From contig JADGGF010000002.1 of assembly GCA_019690055.1 (NCBI GenBank), positions 1 to 33,183 on the forward strand: a stretch of DNA of 33,183 nucleotides. The letters are read 5' to 3'. This DNA is from Micromonosporaceae bacterium. GTDB taxonomy: Bacteria; Actinomycetota; Actinomycetes; Mycobacteriales; Micromonosporaceae. Below, one piece after another: positions 1 to 9,052 of the stretch. The notes beneath the pieces are model-generated. The model was not told where the DNA came from, did no database searches, and was given only the letters and a program-made list of their open reading frames with translations. Position 1 is the stretch's first letter. Each line of letters starts with the position of its first letter. The position numbers were made by a program, and so were the translations under genes.

Positions 1-76
1 ACACCCCCCGGGCCCCGCGCCGCCCCCCACCCCCCCCCCCCACCCCCCGCCGCCCCGCGCGGCGGCGCGGGGGCGG
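1..76. other. Low-complexity C/G run at the window edge, probable sequencing artefact
   Basis: Read on the minus strand, the bases decay into runs of G while the reading frame of the flanking regulator stays open. Residues that require T, such as Trp in a GW pair, still match the neighbouring paralog at the same spacing. Genuine protein divergence would not replace nearly every other base by G. The pattern fits low-quality base calls at a contig end. It is not a biological repeat. Confidence 0.6.
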
Positions 77-603
77 ACCGCCTCCGCGTGACTGACCAGC
101 CGGTAGAGGTTGACCAGATGCAGCCGTGCCTCGGCCAGCAGTGCACGTTCCCGCGCCGAGAACTCCGTGCCGTCGCGGTTGATCACCAGCGCCACGCGGA
201 TCCCCGGCAGCGCCGGCAACAGGAACGCGATCTGGCTGCGAATCCCGCGCGGCGCGTACAACTTTCGATACAGCACGCTGCGCAGGAACTCGCCGGAGGG
301 GTCGACGTCGGACCAGCTCGTGACGCCGCTCTCACCGGTCGTCTCGAAGTGCCGCAGGATCGGGTTGTCGATCATGTGCCGCCGAAATGCCTCGGCGTAG
401 CGGGCGTACGCCTTCGGCTCGATCGGTGGGTACACGACGTGGAAGGCTCGGCGGGCCGCCGTGTTGGCCTCGAGGTACGTCGCGTTGATCCCGGGCACGA
501 GTCGCAGCAGCTCGCGGCAGCACCGAGTGGCGAAGTCATGGATGTTGTCGGCCTCACCGATGATTCGCAGCGCCTCCAGCAGCCCGTCCTCGGGACTCGG
601 CAC
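1..603 (-). CDS. LuxR-type regulator, N-terminal part (runs off the left edge)
   Basis: This is the N-terminal sensory domain of a regulator paralogous to the gene immediately upstream. Both share the pattern ALR(I/V)IG-AD-I-DFA, CRELLRLVPG and LPA-PGI-V-LVINRDG, then LYRLV-HAEA. The GTG start at 603 is chosen because GGAGG lies five bases upstream and the stop codon (607-605) of the preceding gene sits between them, which implies coupled translation. An in-frame ATG at 645 lacks this signal and would overlap more. The DNA-binding C-terminus lies beyond the window. The last ~25 codons (positions 1-75) become almost pure Gly and Ala codons, yet still align in frame with the paralog (shared GW and AG positions), so that stretch is probably bad sequence. 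The ligand is unknown. Confidence 0.7.
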   Translation of the reverse strand, partial: MPSPEDGLLEALRIIGEADNIHDFATRCCRELLRLVPGINATYLEANTAARRAFHVVYPPIEPKAYARYAEAFRRHMIDNPILRHFETTGESGVTSWSDVDPSGEFLRSVLYRKLYAPRGIRSQIAFLLPALPGIRVALVINRDGTEFSARERALLAEARLHLVNLYRLVSHAEAVRPRAAARGGGGWGGGVGGGAGPGGC

Positions 604-604
604 C

Positions 605-1723
605 CTAGCCTCCGTGTACGTCCTGAGAAGAGGATCGGGATCCATCCGGCGAAGAGGGTCGGGGTCCGTCCAGCGAGGCGGATCGGACGGCGGCCCCCCA
701 GAGCCGGCCGACCACGGCGGCCCGGGAGGAGACCTTGAGCCGGCGGAACACCCCGTCCAGGTGCGCCCGGACCGTACCGGTGGAGATGCCCAGCCGTTGG
801 GCGATGCGCTCGTTGGTGAGCCCGTCGACGAGCAGCACCGCCACCTCGGCCTGCCGTTCGGTGAGCCCGAGCGCCATCGCGTCCGCTACGGTCACCCGGT
901 TGGGCTGGCGGATCCACAGCACGTGGGGGCCGATCGGTGAGCGCTCCAGTCGGGCCTCGAACGGGGCATCGCGACCAGATCGCGTCCAGTCGACGTCGGA
1001 CAGCACCCTTCCCAATGGTCCGTCTCCCAGCCGAGCCCCCGGGGTGAGATCCACGCCAGCGGTCTGGCCGATGGTCACGGCGAGGTCGTTGGACTCCACC
1101 ACGGTCCCGGCGTCGTCGACGAGCACCACCGACCAGCCGTCGTCGGCCAGCGCGACGTCTCGCTGGCGTCCCGCCTCCGCGTGGAGAACCAGTCGGTAGA
1201 GGTTGACCAGGTGCTGCCGCAGCTCGGCCACCAACGCCCGCTCGCGAGCGGTGAACTCCGCCCCGTCCCGGTTGATCACCAGCCCCACGTGGATTCCCGG
1301 CGGTGCCGGCAGCAGGAACCCGAGCTGGCTGTGAATGCCGTTCGGCGCGTAGAACTCGCGGTACAGCGGGCTCTCGAAGAACGCCCCGTCCGGGTCGAGA
1401 TCGGACCAGGTAACGATATCGTTCTCTCCGGTCACCTCGAAGTAGCGCACGATCGGGTTGTCCCGCAGGTGGGCCTCCAGCACGCCGGAGTACTGGAGGA
1501 ACCACTCTCGCCCCGGGTCGGGGTGCAGGAACCCGGCCACCCGGCCGGCGGCCAGGTTGACCTCGTTGTACGAGGCGCTGACTCCCGGCACCAGGCGCAG
1601 CAGCTCCCGACAGACCAGTTCGGCGAAGTCGTTGATGCTGTCCGCCGCACCGATGACACGCAGCGCCTCCAGCACCTGGCGTCGGTCATTCGGCGCGAGC
1701 GGGCTGTCGGGTGAAGCGGTCAC
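605..1723 (-). CDS. LuxR-family transcriptional regulator
   Basis: This 372-residue protein has an N-terminal sensory region of roughly 300 residues (GAF/PAS-like by general appearance, ligand unknown). A C-terminal LuxR helix-turn-helix follows, recognisable from LTERQAEVAVLLVDG, TNERIAQRLGIS and TGTVRAHLDGVFRRL. The GTG start at 1723 is preceded by AAAGGA at good spacing; the frame stays open further upstream, but that part is basic low-complexity sequence. It lies directly upstream of a paralog with only one base between stop and start, so the two are probably one operon. It is divergent from the SHMT-like gene across a 324-bp gap with an operator-like repeat array, which makes it a candidate regulator of that gene (inference). 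Confidence 0.82.
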   Translation of the reverse strand: MTASPDSPLAPNDRRQVLEALRVIGAADSINDFAELVCRELLRLVPGVSASYNEVNLAAGRVAGFLHPDPGREWFLQYSGVLEAHLRDNPIVRYFEVTGENDIVTWSDLDPDGAFFESPLYREFYAPNGIHSQLGFLLPAPPGIHVGLVINRDGAEFTARERALVAELRQHLVNLYRLVLHAEAGRQRDVALADDGWSVVLVDDAGTVVESNDLAVTIGQTAGVDLTPGARLGDGPLGRVLSDVDWTRSGRDAPFEARLERSPIGPHVLWIRQPNRVTVADAMALGLTERQAEVAVLLVDGLTNERIAQRLGISTGTVRAHLDGVFRRLKVSSRAAVVGRLWGAAVRSASLDGPRPSSPDGSRSSSQDVHGG

Positions 1724-1876
1724 CTGGTTCCTTTGGCGGCGACGACATCGAAACCGTTGGCGGCGATCGTACCGTTTGCCCCGATGCCAACGCGACACCG
1801 CAGCCGTCGCAGATACGTCATTCGACCCATGGCCCGGCCGGCGGCGCAACCGTAGCCTTCGGGCCGGGGGGTCGTG

Positions 1877-1924
1877 ACGACCACAGTCCGCACGGGAGCG
1901 GCGACTCGTGCGGGCTGTGGTCGT
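1877..1924. repeat. Long hairpin, 18-bp arms
   Basis: Arms ACGACCACAGTCCGCACG (1877-1894) and CGTGCGGGCTGTGGTCGT (1907-1924) pair along all 18 positions, with one G-T wobble in plus-strand RNA, around a 12-nt loop. No U-tract follows. It lies in the middle of a divergent promoter region, so termination of a neighbouring gene is not its obvious role. It may be a protein-binding dyad, an attenuator for the SHMT-like transcript, or a dispersed palindrome. Confidence 0.65.
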
Positions 1925-1967
1925 CGAGGACCCATGATCGGCTCGGCCCGACAACGTCACCGGCTCG

Positions 1968-2033
1968 CGTACCACATGATCCGTTCAGCCGTACGGCATG
2001 ATCACCTCGACCGTACGGCATGATCGCCTGGTC
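1968..2033. promoter_or_regulatory. Three-copy 22-bp direct repeat, operator-like
   Basis: CGTACCACATGATC at 1968, CGTACGGCATGATC at 1990 and the same at 2012 recur at exactly 22-bp steps, two turns of B-DNA. A partial CGTACGC follows at 2033. The last copy ends 22 bases before the ATG of the SHMT-like gene. Regular helical phasing next to a start codon is typical of cooperative regulator binding. The adjacent LuxR pair is the obvious candidate, but this is an inference. Confidence 0.55.
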
Positions 2034-2047
2034 GTACGCTTGCTCGC

Positions 2048-3388
2048 ATGCCGAGCTTCACCGATCGTCACCTGGCGTCCCGGGACTGGCTTCCCGCGGC
2101 CAGCGAGCGGCTCGTCGGCGAGGTGGCGGAGAGCGTGGCCGGCGCGCCGGCGTCCGCCGTGCTCGCCGAGCTGGACCGGCTCGTCGCCGAAAACCATCGC
2201 ATCCACGACAAAGAGTGCATTAACCTCAATCCCGCCACAAACGTGATGAACCCTCGGGCCGAGGCGATGCTCTCGTCCGGGCTGGGCCCGCGCGCCTCGC
2301 TGGGCCACCCGGGCGACAAGTACGAGACCGGCCTGGAGGCCATCGAGAGAATTGAGATTATTGCGGCTGAACTCGCCGCCGAGGTGTTCGGCGCGCGGTA
2401 CGCCGAGGTGCGGGTCGGCTCCGGCGCCCTGGCCAACCTGTACGCGTTCCTCGCCACCTGTCGGCCAGGCGACACGATCATCGCTCCGCCGGCCACCATC
2501 GGCGGCCACATCACGCACCACGGCGCCGGCGCGGCCGGGCTGTACGGCCTGACCACCGTGCCGGCCCCGGTCGACGCCGACGGCTACACCGTGGACGTGG
2601 CCGGTCTACGCGCCCTCGCCCACGAGGTGCGGCCCGCGCTCATCACCCTCGGGTCGAGCCTGAACCTCTTCCCCCACCCGGTCGCTGCGGTGCGGGAGAT
2701 CGCCGACGAGGTGGGGGCGCGGGTGCTCTTCGACGCGGCGCACCTGTGCGGGATGATCGCCGGCGGTACGTGGCCGCGGCCGCTCGACGAGGGTGCCCAC
2801 ATCATGACGATGAGCACCTACAAGAGCCTGGGCGGGCCGCCCGGTGGCCTGGTCCTCACCAACGACGCCGAGCTCGCCCAACGCATCGACGCCATCGCCT
2901 ATCCCGGTCTGACGGCCAACTTCGACGTCGCCCGGGTCGCCGCGCTCGCCGTGACGCTGGTCGACTGGCGGGTCGCCGGTGCCGACTACGCGCGGGCGAT
3001 GGTCGCGACCGCGCGGCGGCTCGCCGACGAACTGGCTGCGCTGGGCCTGCCCGTCTTCGCCCACGAGCGGGGTGCCACCACATCCCACCAGTTCGCCCTG
3101 GTCGCGCGCCGCTGGCAGGGCGGCCAGCGGGCGTCCCGGCGGCTGCGCCAGGCAAACCTCCTCGCCTGCGGCATCGGCCTGCCGGTCGAGCCGATCGCCG
3201 ACGACACCAACGGCCTTCGCCTGGGCACTCCCGAGGTGGCCCGGCTCGGCATGACCGAGGCGGACATGCCGGAACTGGCCCGGTTCATCGCCCGCGGACT
3301 CGACCCGGAGACGGACCCGGCCACGGTCGCGGCTGATGTGGCCGCGTGGCGGGCCCGATTCTCCGGTGTCGCGTTCACCGCAAGCTGA
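2048..3388 (+). CDS. Serine hydroxymethyltransferase-like PLP enzyme
   Basis: This 446-residue fold-type I PLP enzyme is related to serine hydroxymethyltransferase. The N-terminal third shows NLNPATNVMNP, then RVGSGALANLYAFL and GGHITH; the middle shows LFDAAHLCGMIAGG and the PLP-lysine motif STYKSLGGPPGG. Housekeeping SHMTs have an H-K-T-L-R-G-P-R-type motif and a YPG-RYYGG loop. Here the corresponding segments read YKSLGGPP and LGHPGDKYETG, so this is a divergent paralog and its reaction may differ (aldolase, transaldolase or other one-carbon transfer to a glycine-like substrate). No Shine-Dalgarno precedes the ATG. A TACGCT hexamer ends seven bases before it, which fits a leaderless mRNA. 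It converges with the glyoxylate-shunt operon. Confidence 0.78.
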   Translation: MPSFTDRHLASRDWLPAASERLVGEVAESVAGAPASAVLAELDRLVAENHRIHDKECINLNPATNVMNPRAEAMLSSGLGPRASLGHPGDKYETGLEAIERIEIIAAELAAEVFGARYAEVRVGSGALANLYAFLATCRPGDTIIAPPATIGGHITHHGAGAAGLYGLTTVPAPVDADGYTVDVAGLRALAHEVRPALITLGSSLNLFPHPVAAVREIADEVGARVLFDAAHLCGMIAGGTWPRPLDEGAHIMTMSTYKSLGGPPGGLVLTNDAELAQRIDAIAYPGLTANFDVARVAALAVTLVDWRVAGADYARAMVATARRLADELAALGLPVFAHERGATTSHQFALVARRWQGGQRASRRLRQANLLACGIGLPVEPIADDTNGLRLGTPEVARLGMTEADMPELARFIARGLDPETDPATVAADVAAWRARFSGVAFTAS

Positions 3389-3409
3389 GCCACCGGCGAG
3401 ACCGGTGGC
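3389..3409. terminator. Hairpin between convergent genes
   Basis: GCCACCGG and CCGGTGGC form a perfect 8-bp stem with a 5-nt loop, one base after the stop codon of the SHMT-like gene and just before the stop of the convergent malate synthase gene. There is no U-tract, as is common in high-GC actinobacteria. It could serve both directions. Confidence 0.55.
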
Positions 3410-3415
3410 GCCGCA

Positions 3416-4989
<1,574 letters not shown>

Positions 4990-4993
<4 letters not shown>

Positions 4994-6330
4994 GCCGACC
5001 CGACCCCCTCCATGTGCTCGTTCGGCTCCAGCTCGTCCGGCCCGAACTGCTCCTCCTCGGTCGACCCGCGCAGCGCCACCGTCTCCGCGGCGGGGTTCAG
5101 CACGGTGCTGATCAGGTCGAAGTAACCGGTGCCGACCTCGCGCTGGTGCTTGACCGCCGTGTATCCGTACGCCTCGGCGGCGAACTCGCGCTCCTGCAGG
5201 GCGACGTACGCCGGCATGCCCTCGGCGGCGTAGCCGCGGGCCAGGTCGAACATCGAGTGGTTGAGCGCGTGGAAACCGGCCAGCGTGATGAACTGGAACT
5301 TGTACCCCATGTGGCCCAACTCGTTCTGGAACTTGGCGATCGTGGCGTCGTCGAGGTGCCGGCGCCAGTTGAACGACGGCGAGCAGTTGTAAGCGAGCAT
5401 CTTGTCCGGGTACTCGGCCTTGATCGCCTCGGCGAACTGCCGCGCCACGTCGAGGTCGGGCGTGCTCGTCTCCATCCACAGCAGGTCGGCGTAGGGCGCG
5501 TAGGCCAGACCGCGGGCGATGCAGGGCTCGATGCCGTTGCGGACCCGGTAGAAGCCCTCGGCCGTCCGCTCGCCGGTGACGAACGGGCGGTCCCGCTCAT
5601 CGACGTCGCTGGTGAGCAGCGTGGCGGCCTGCGCATCGGTCCGGGCGATGATGATCGTGGGCACGCCGGCGACGTCGGCCGCGAGCCGGGCGGCGTTGAG
5701 CGTCCGAATGTGGGCGCCCGTCGGCACCAGCACCTTGCCCCCGAGGTGCCCGCACTTCTTCTCCGAGGCGAGCTGGTCCTCCCAGTGCACCCCGGCCGCA
5801 CCCGCGGCGATCATCGCGGTCATCAGCTCGTAGGCGTTGAGCGGTCCGCCGAACCCGGCCTCGGCGTCGGCCACGATCGGCACCAGCCAGTCCACATCGG
5901 AGGTTCCCTTCTCGGCGACCTCGATCTGACCCGCGCGCAGCAGGGCGTTGTTGATGCGCCGCACCACGGCGGGCACCGAGTTGGCCGGGTAGAGGCTCTG
6001 GTCCGGGTAGGTCTGGCCGGCCAGGTTCGCGTCCGCGGCCACCTGCCAGCCCGACAGGTAGATCGCCTTCAGCCCGGCCCGGACCATCTGCACGGCCTGG
6101 TTGCCGGTGAGCGCGCCCAGCGCCCGGATGTACGGCTCCTCGTGCAGTAACCGCCACAAGCGCTGCGCGCCCCGGCGGGCCAGGGTGTGCTCCTCCTGGA
6201 CCTGCCCGCGCAGGCGGATCACCTGCTCCGGTCCGTACGTCCGCTGGACCCCCTGCCACCGCGGGTCGGTGGCCCACTCATGGTCGAGCTGCTCGGCCGC
6301 TCGGGCCTGGTCGATCGTTGCAGGCGGCAT
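4990..6330 (-). CDS. aceA: Isocitrate lyase
   Basis: It cleaves isocitrate to succinate and glyoxylate, the first glyoxylate-shunt step. It has 446 residues, close to the usual actinobacterial length. The catalytic motif KKCGHLGGKVLVPT is present with the active-site cysteine at about residue 193. AGLKAIYLSGWQVAAD near residue 90 and ADAEAGFGGPLNAYEL near residue 150 are also typical. The ATG at 6330 follows a strong GGGAGGAG ribosome site. It is the first gene of a two-gene operon with malate synthase. The upstream region shared with the divergent regulator contains TTGCGAA boxes, one about 26 bases from the start codon. Confidence 0.96.
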
Positions 6331-6355
6331 GGCTCCTCCCTCACGTCGTCGTGAT

Positions 6356-6362
6356 TTCGCAA
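6356..6362. promoter_or_regulatory. RamB-box-like site (single) near aceA
   Basis: TTCGCAA is the reverse complement of the tandem TTGCGAA boxes about 75 bp away. RamB of Corynebacterium and Mycobacterium is known to bind sequences built on TTTGCAAA/TTGCGAA-like cores. The site lies in the probable 5' leader or promoter of aceA. Confidence 0.4.
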
Positions 6363-6431
6363 CCTTGGCATGGGGGGAATCGCCCGTCCAGTACCTAAAT
6401 CAGCCAAATTCTGAGAAGCCGAGGCCGCCTT

Positions 6432-6446
6432 TTGCGAAGTTGCGAA
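6432..6446. promoter_or_regulatory. Tandem RamB-box-like sites
   Basis: Two TTGCGAA copies start at 6432 and 6440, eight bases apart, inside TTTTGCGAAGTTGCGAAT. They lie in the divergent aceA/ramB-like region and resemble known RamB operators. The expected effect is control of the glyoxylate shunt and autoregulation (inference from the family). Confidence 0.5.
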
Positions 6447-6488
6447 TGGTTCCTTGGCAGACGGCCAACGTATGCTGGGTCGCACGTG

Positions 6489-6541
6489 TCAGGAAGGACG
6501 CCCTCCTGACGCCTGGTGCACAACAAGGCGTCCCTCCTGAC
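6489..6541. repeat. Dispersed palindromic element, copy A
   Basis: Two inverted copies of a core related to CAGGAAGGCGTCCTTCCTG lie at 6489-6509 and 6525-6541, about 25 bp upstream of the ramB-like start codon. A second element with the same core is at 26658-26708; the first ~25 bases of the two agree at about 24 positions when aligned in the same orientation. It would be part of the regulator's leader RNA if transcription starts upstream of it. Confidence 0.65.
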
Positions 6542-6565
6542 ATCGGTCGTGGGAGGGGGTGACGG

Positions 6566-7960
6566 ATGAGCAAGACCTTCGCGGGCGCCCGATTGCGCCG
6601 CCTGCGCGAGGAGCGCCGGATGAGCCAGATCGAGCTGGCCCGCCAGCTGAACATCTCGCCGAGCTACCTCAACCAGATCGAGCACGACGCTCGCCCGCTG
6701 ACCGTCCCGGTGCTGATCCGACTCACCGAGGTCTTCGGGGTGGATACCGCCTACTTCGCGCCGCAGGACACCTCGCGGCTGGTGAGCGATTTGCGCGAGG
6801 CCCTGCCCGCCCGGGCGAGCCTGGCCGACCTGACCGAGCTGGCGACCAAGCTGCCGGAGGTGGCCGAGGCGGTCATCGAACTGTATCGACGCTACCGGCA
6901 GACCTCCGACCAACTCGCCGAGCTCGTCGGGGACCGCGACGCCGTGGCCCTGCAGTCGCCCCACGACCAGGTCACCGACTTCTTCTACCGACGGCAGAAC
7001 TACGTGCCGGAACTGGACGAGGCGGCGGAGGCCCTGGCCGCCCGGATCGGCATCCGGCCGACCAATACCCTGCCCGCGCTGCAGCGCCACATCACCGAGC
7101 GGCACGGGGTGCGCATCCAGCTCGACGACGCCGGCTCGATGGGCGGCGAGCTGCACCGCTACCGGCCGGGCACCAAGACGCTGCACCTGTCGACGTCACT
7201 GCGCCCCGGGCAGCAGGCCATCCGGATCGCGGCTCAGATCGGTCTGCTCGAGTATGCCGATATCATCGACGAAATTATCGAAGAGGAGCAGTACGACGAT
7301 CTGCAGACACGCATCCTGTTGCGGGTCGGGTTGGCGAACTACTTCGCGGCGGCGCTGATCCTGCCGTACGGTCAGTTCCTCGTGGCCGCGGAGGCTCTGC
7401 GCTACGACATCGAGCTGCTCACCGAGCACTTCGCGATGGGGTGGGAGAGCGTCTGCCACCGGCTGTCCACATTGCAGCGTCCGAAGGCCCGGGGGGTGCC
7501 GTTCTCGTTCGTCCGCGTGGACCGGGCCGGCAACATGTCCAAACGGCAGTCGGCCACCGGCTTCCCGTTCTCCCGGTCGGGCGGGACGTGTCCACTGTGG
7601 AACGTCTACGAGGCGTTCAGCTCCCCCGGGCGGGTCGTGACCCAGGTTGCGGCGATGCCCGACGGCCAGCGCTACCTGTGGATCGCCCGCACGGTCACCC
7701 GGCACCACGGCGGCTACGGGAAGCCCGGGAAGGTCTTCGCCATCGGACTGGGCTGCGAGCTGCGCCACGCCCCGCGGCTGGTCTACTCGGCCGGCGTGGA
7801 CCTCGACGCCGCCGGGGCCGCCACCCCGATCGGCCCAGGGTGCCGCACCTGTGAACGGCTGACCTGCCCGCAGCGCGCGGCCCCGCCGATTGGCAGCCGC
7901 CTGGACCTCGACGAGAACCGCAGCACCTTCGTCCCCTATCCGCTGCGGATCGACTCGTAG
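6566..7960 (+). CDS. ramB: RamB-like XRE/ScfR regulator of acetate and glyoxylate metabolism
   Basis: This 464-residue protein has the order typical of short-chain fatty-acyl regulators. It starts with an N-terminal XRE helix-turn-helix (residues ~8-62, with RMSQIELARQLNIS and SYLNQIEHDARPL). A central IrrE/ImmA-like domain follows, in which the HExxH metal motif is absent. The C-terminal domain carries clustered cysteines (GGTCPLW and CRTCERLTCPQRA). RamB in corynebacteria and mycobacteria represses or activates aceA/aceB and acetate genes. The divergent position from aceA and the boxes in between support the same role here. A GGGAGGGGG ribosome site precedes the ATG. Which acyl-CoA or other signal it reads is not visible. 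Confidence 0.88.
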   Translation: MSKTFAGARLRRLREERRMSQIELARQLNISPSYLNQIEHDARPLTVPVLIRLTEVFGVDTAYFAPQDTSRLVSDLREALPARASLADLTELATKLPEVAEAVIELYRRYRQTSDQLAELVGDRDAVALQSPHDQVTDFFYRRQNYVPELDEAAEALAARIGIRPTNTLPALQRHITERHGVRIQLDDAGSMGGELHRYRPGTKTLHLSTSLRPGQQAIRIAAQIGLLEYADIIDEIIEEEQYDDLQTRILLRVGLANYFAAALILPYGQFLVAAEALRYDIELLTEHFAMGWESVCHRLSTLQRPKARGVPFSFVRVDRAGNMSKRQSATGFPFSRSGGTCPLWNVYEAFSSPGRVVTQVAAMPDGQRYLWIARTVTRHHGGYGKPGKVFAIGLGCELRHAPRLVYSAGVDLDAAGAATPIGPGCRTCERLTCPQRAAPPIGSRLDLDENRSTFVPYPLRIDS

Positions 7961-7966
7961 CCGGCG

Positions 7967-8842
7967 TCACCGGGAGCGGGCCAGCAGCGGCGCCGACGCG
8001 TGCGCGATCGCCCAGTTGAGGGCGTAGTCGGCCACCGTCTCCCACCCCGGCGCACCGCAGGTCCAGTGGTCACGGTCGCCGAACTCGTGGTACTCGGTGA
8101 GCGCCCCGGACTTCTGGTAGCGCTTGGCGTTGGCGCGTTGCACCGCTGGCGGCATGGTGTGGTCCTTTCCACCGGCGATGAACAGCAGGGGCGGCCGGTC
8201 GGCCGTGTAGTCCACCCACGTCTCCTGGTGACCGGGCTTGAGGTTGGCGATGAACCCGTACTCCCAGATCAGGTTGCCCGGGGCCGGGATGTGGTAGCGG
8301 TCCCACACCGCCCGGGACTCCTCTTCGGACAACGTGTTCGTGAACGCGTAGTGGAACTGTTCGGGCGTGAACCCGAACGCCTTGTGCCGGTTGGCCGGGT
8401 TCTTCAGCGCGGGGAACAGCGACTTCGCCTGCACCGGCGGCAGCACGTAGACGCCCTCGGTCGGGGCCGAGTTGATCGCCACGCCCGCACATCCGAGACC
8501 ACGGGCCAACAGCAGCTGCGTCAGCGTGCCGCCGAAGGAGTGGCCCATGATGATGGGCGGCCGCGGCAGCGACCGGATCACGCGGGCCAGCAGATCGACG
8601 GTCTCCGGCACGGTCACGGCGGCGATGATGTCCGGGTTCTCCCGCAACGCTTCGACTTCGATCTCGAAGCCGGGGTAGGTGGGGGTGAACACCGTCATCC
8701 CCCGGGCCTGGTAGTGATCGACCCAGTGCTCCCAACTCCGGGGCGTCATCCACAACCCGTGAATGAGGACGACGGTGTCCGGCTTCTCCCTCTCCGGCGT
8801 CCCCCGATCCGGCATCCCCTTGTCCGGCGTCATCGTCTCCAT
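7967..8842 (-). CDS. Alpha/beta hydrolase
   Basis: This 291-residue alpha/beta-hydrolase-fold enzyme has an oxyanion segment VVLIHGLWMTPRSWEHW near residues 25-40, a nucleophile elbow GHSFGG, and a late acid and histidine region (AGGKDHTMP and DRDHWT). No signal peptide is seen, so it is probably cytoplasmic. The substrate is unknown. The start is uncertain: ATG at 8842 has no ribosome site, and ATG at 8833 has GGAG only three bases away. The first ~20 residues are a degenerate Pro/Asp/Lys/Arg repeat. It converges with the RamB-like gene with only six bases between stops. Confidence 0.8.
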   Translation of the reverse strand: METMTPDKGMPDRGTPEREKPDTVVLIHGLWMTPRSWEHWVDHYQARGMTVFTPTYPGFEIEVEALRENPDIIAAVTVPETVDLLARVIRSLPRPPIIMGHSFGGTLTQLLLARGLGCAGVAINSAPTEGVYVLPPVQAKSLFPALKNPANRHKAFGFTPEQFHYAFTNTLSEEESRAVWDRYHIPAPGNLIWEYGFIANLKPGHQETWVDYTADRPPLLFIAGGKDHTMPPAVQRANAKRYQKSGALTEYHEFGDRDHWTCGAPGWETVADYALNWAIAHASAPLLARSR

Positions 8843-8953
8843 AGGGCCAGTCTGATGGCCCAACCGGAGTCGGCATCGGGATTCCGCCGATCGGCTGCGG
8901 CGAGCGCGCATCGGTGGTAGACGTCGCGTCGCAGGCCCGCCCGCCGGGGTACT

Positions 8954-9007
8954 AGGGTCCGTCGCAGCATCAGGGTCCGTCGTGATACCTGAGTCCGTCG
9001 CGTCACC
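8954..9007. repeat. Three tandem 18-bp repeats
   Basis: Consecutive units AGGGTCCGTCGCAGCATC, AGGGTCCGTCGTGATACC and TGAGTCCGTCGCGTCACC fill the gap between two divergent genes, ending 45 bp before the DUF952 start. Eighteen bases is six codons, and the minus-strand translation is an Asp/Thr-rich hexapeptide repeat. It could therefore be a decayed coding repeat or a set of binding sites. Confidence 0.55.
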
Positions 9008-9052
9008 AGGGGCGGGTGACCGAGGCTGAGGCGGGAAGGAGCCACCGAGGCA

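Larger units (their letters stand above)
1724..2047. promoter_or_regulatory. Divergent intergenic region, luxR-like / SHMT-like genes
   Basis: This is 324 bp without a convincing gene. It holds a 48-nt hairpin (1877-1924) and a three-copy 22-bp direct repeat array (1968-2033) just before the SHMT-like start. A weak inverted pair CGTTGGC/GCCAACG flanks about 1754-1794. No clear -35 hexamer was found for either direction. Confidence 0.5.
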
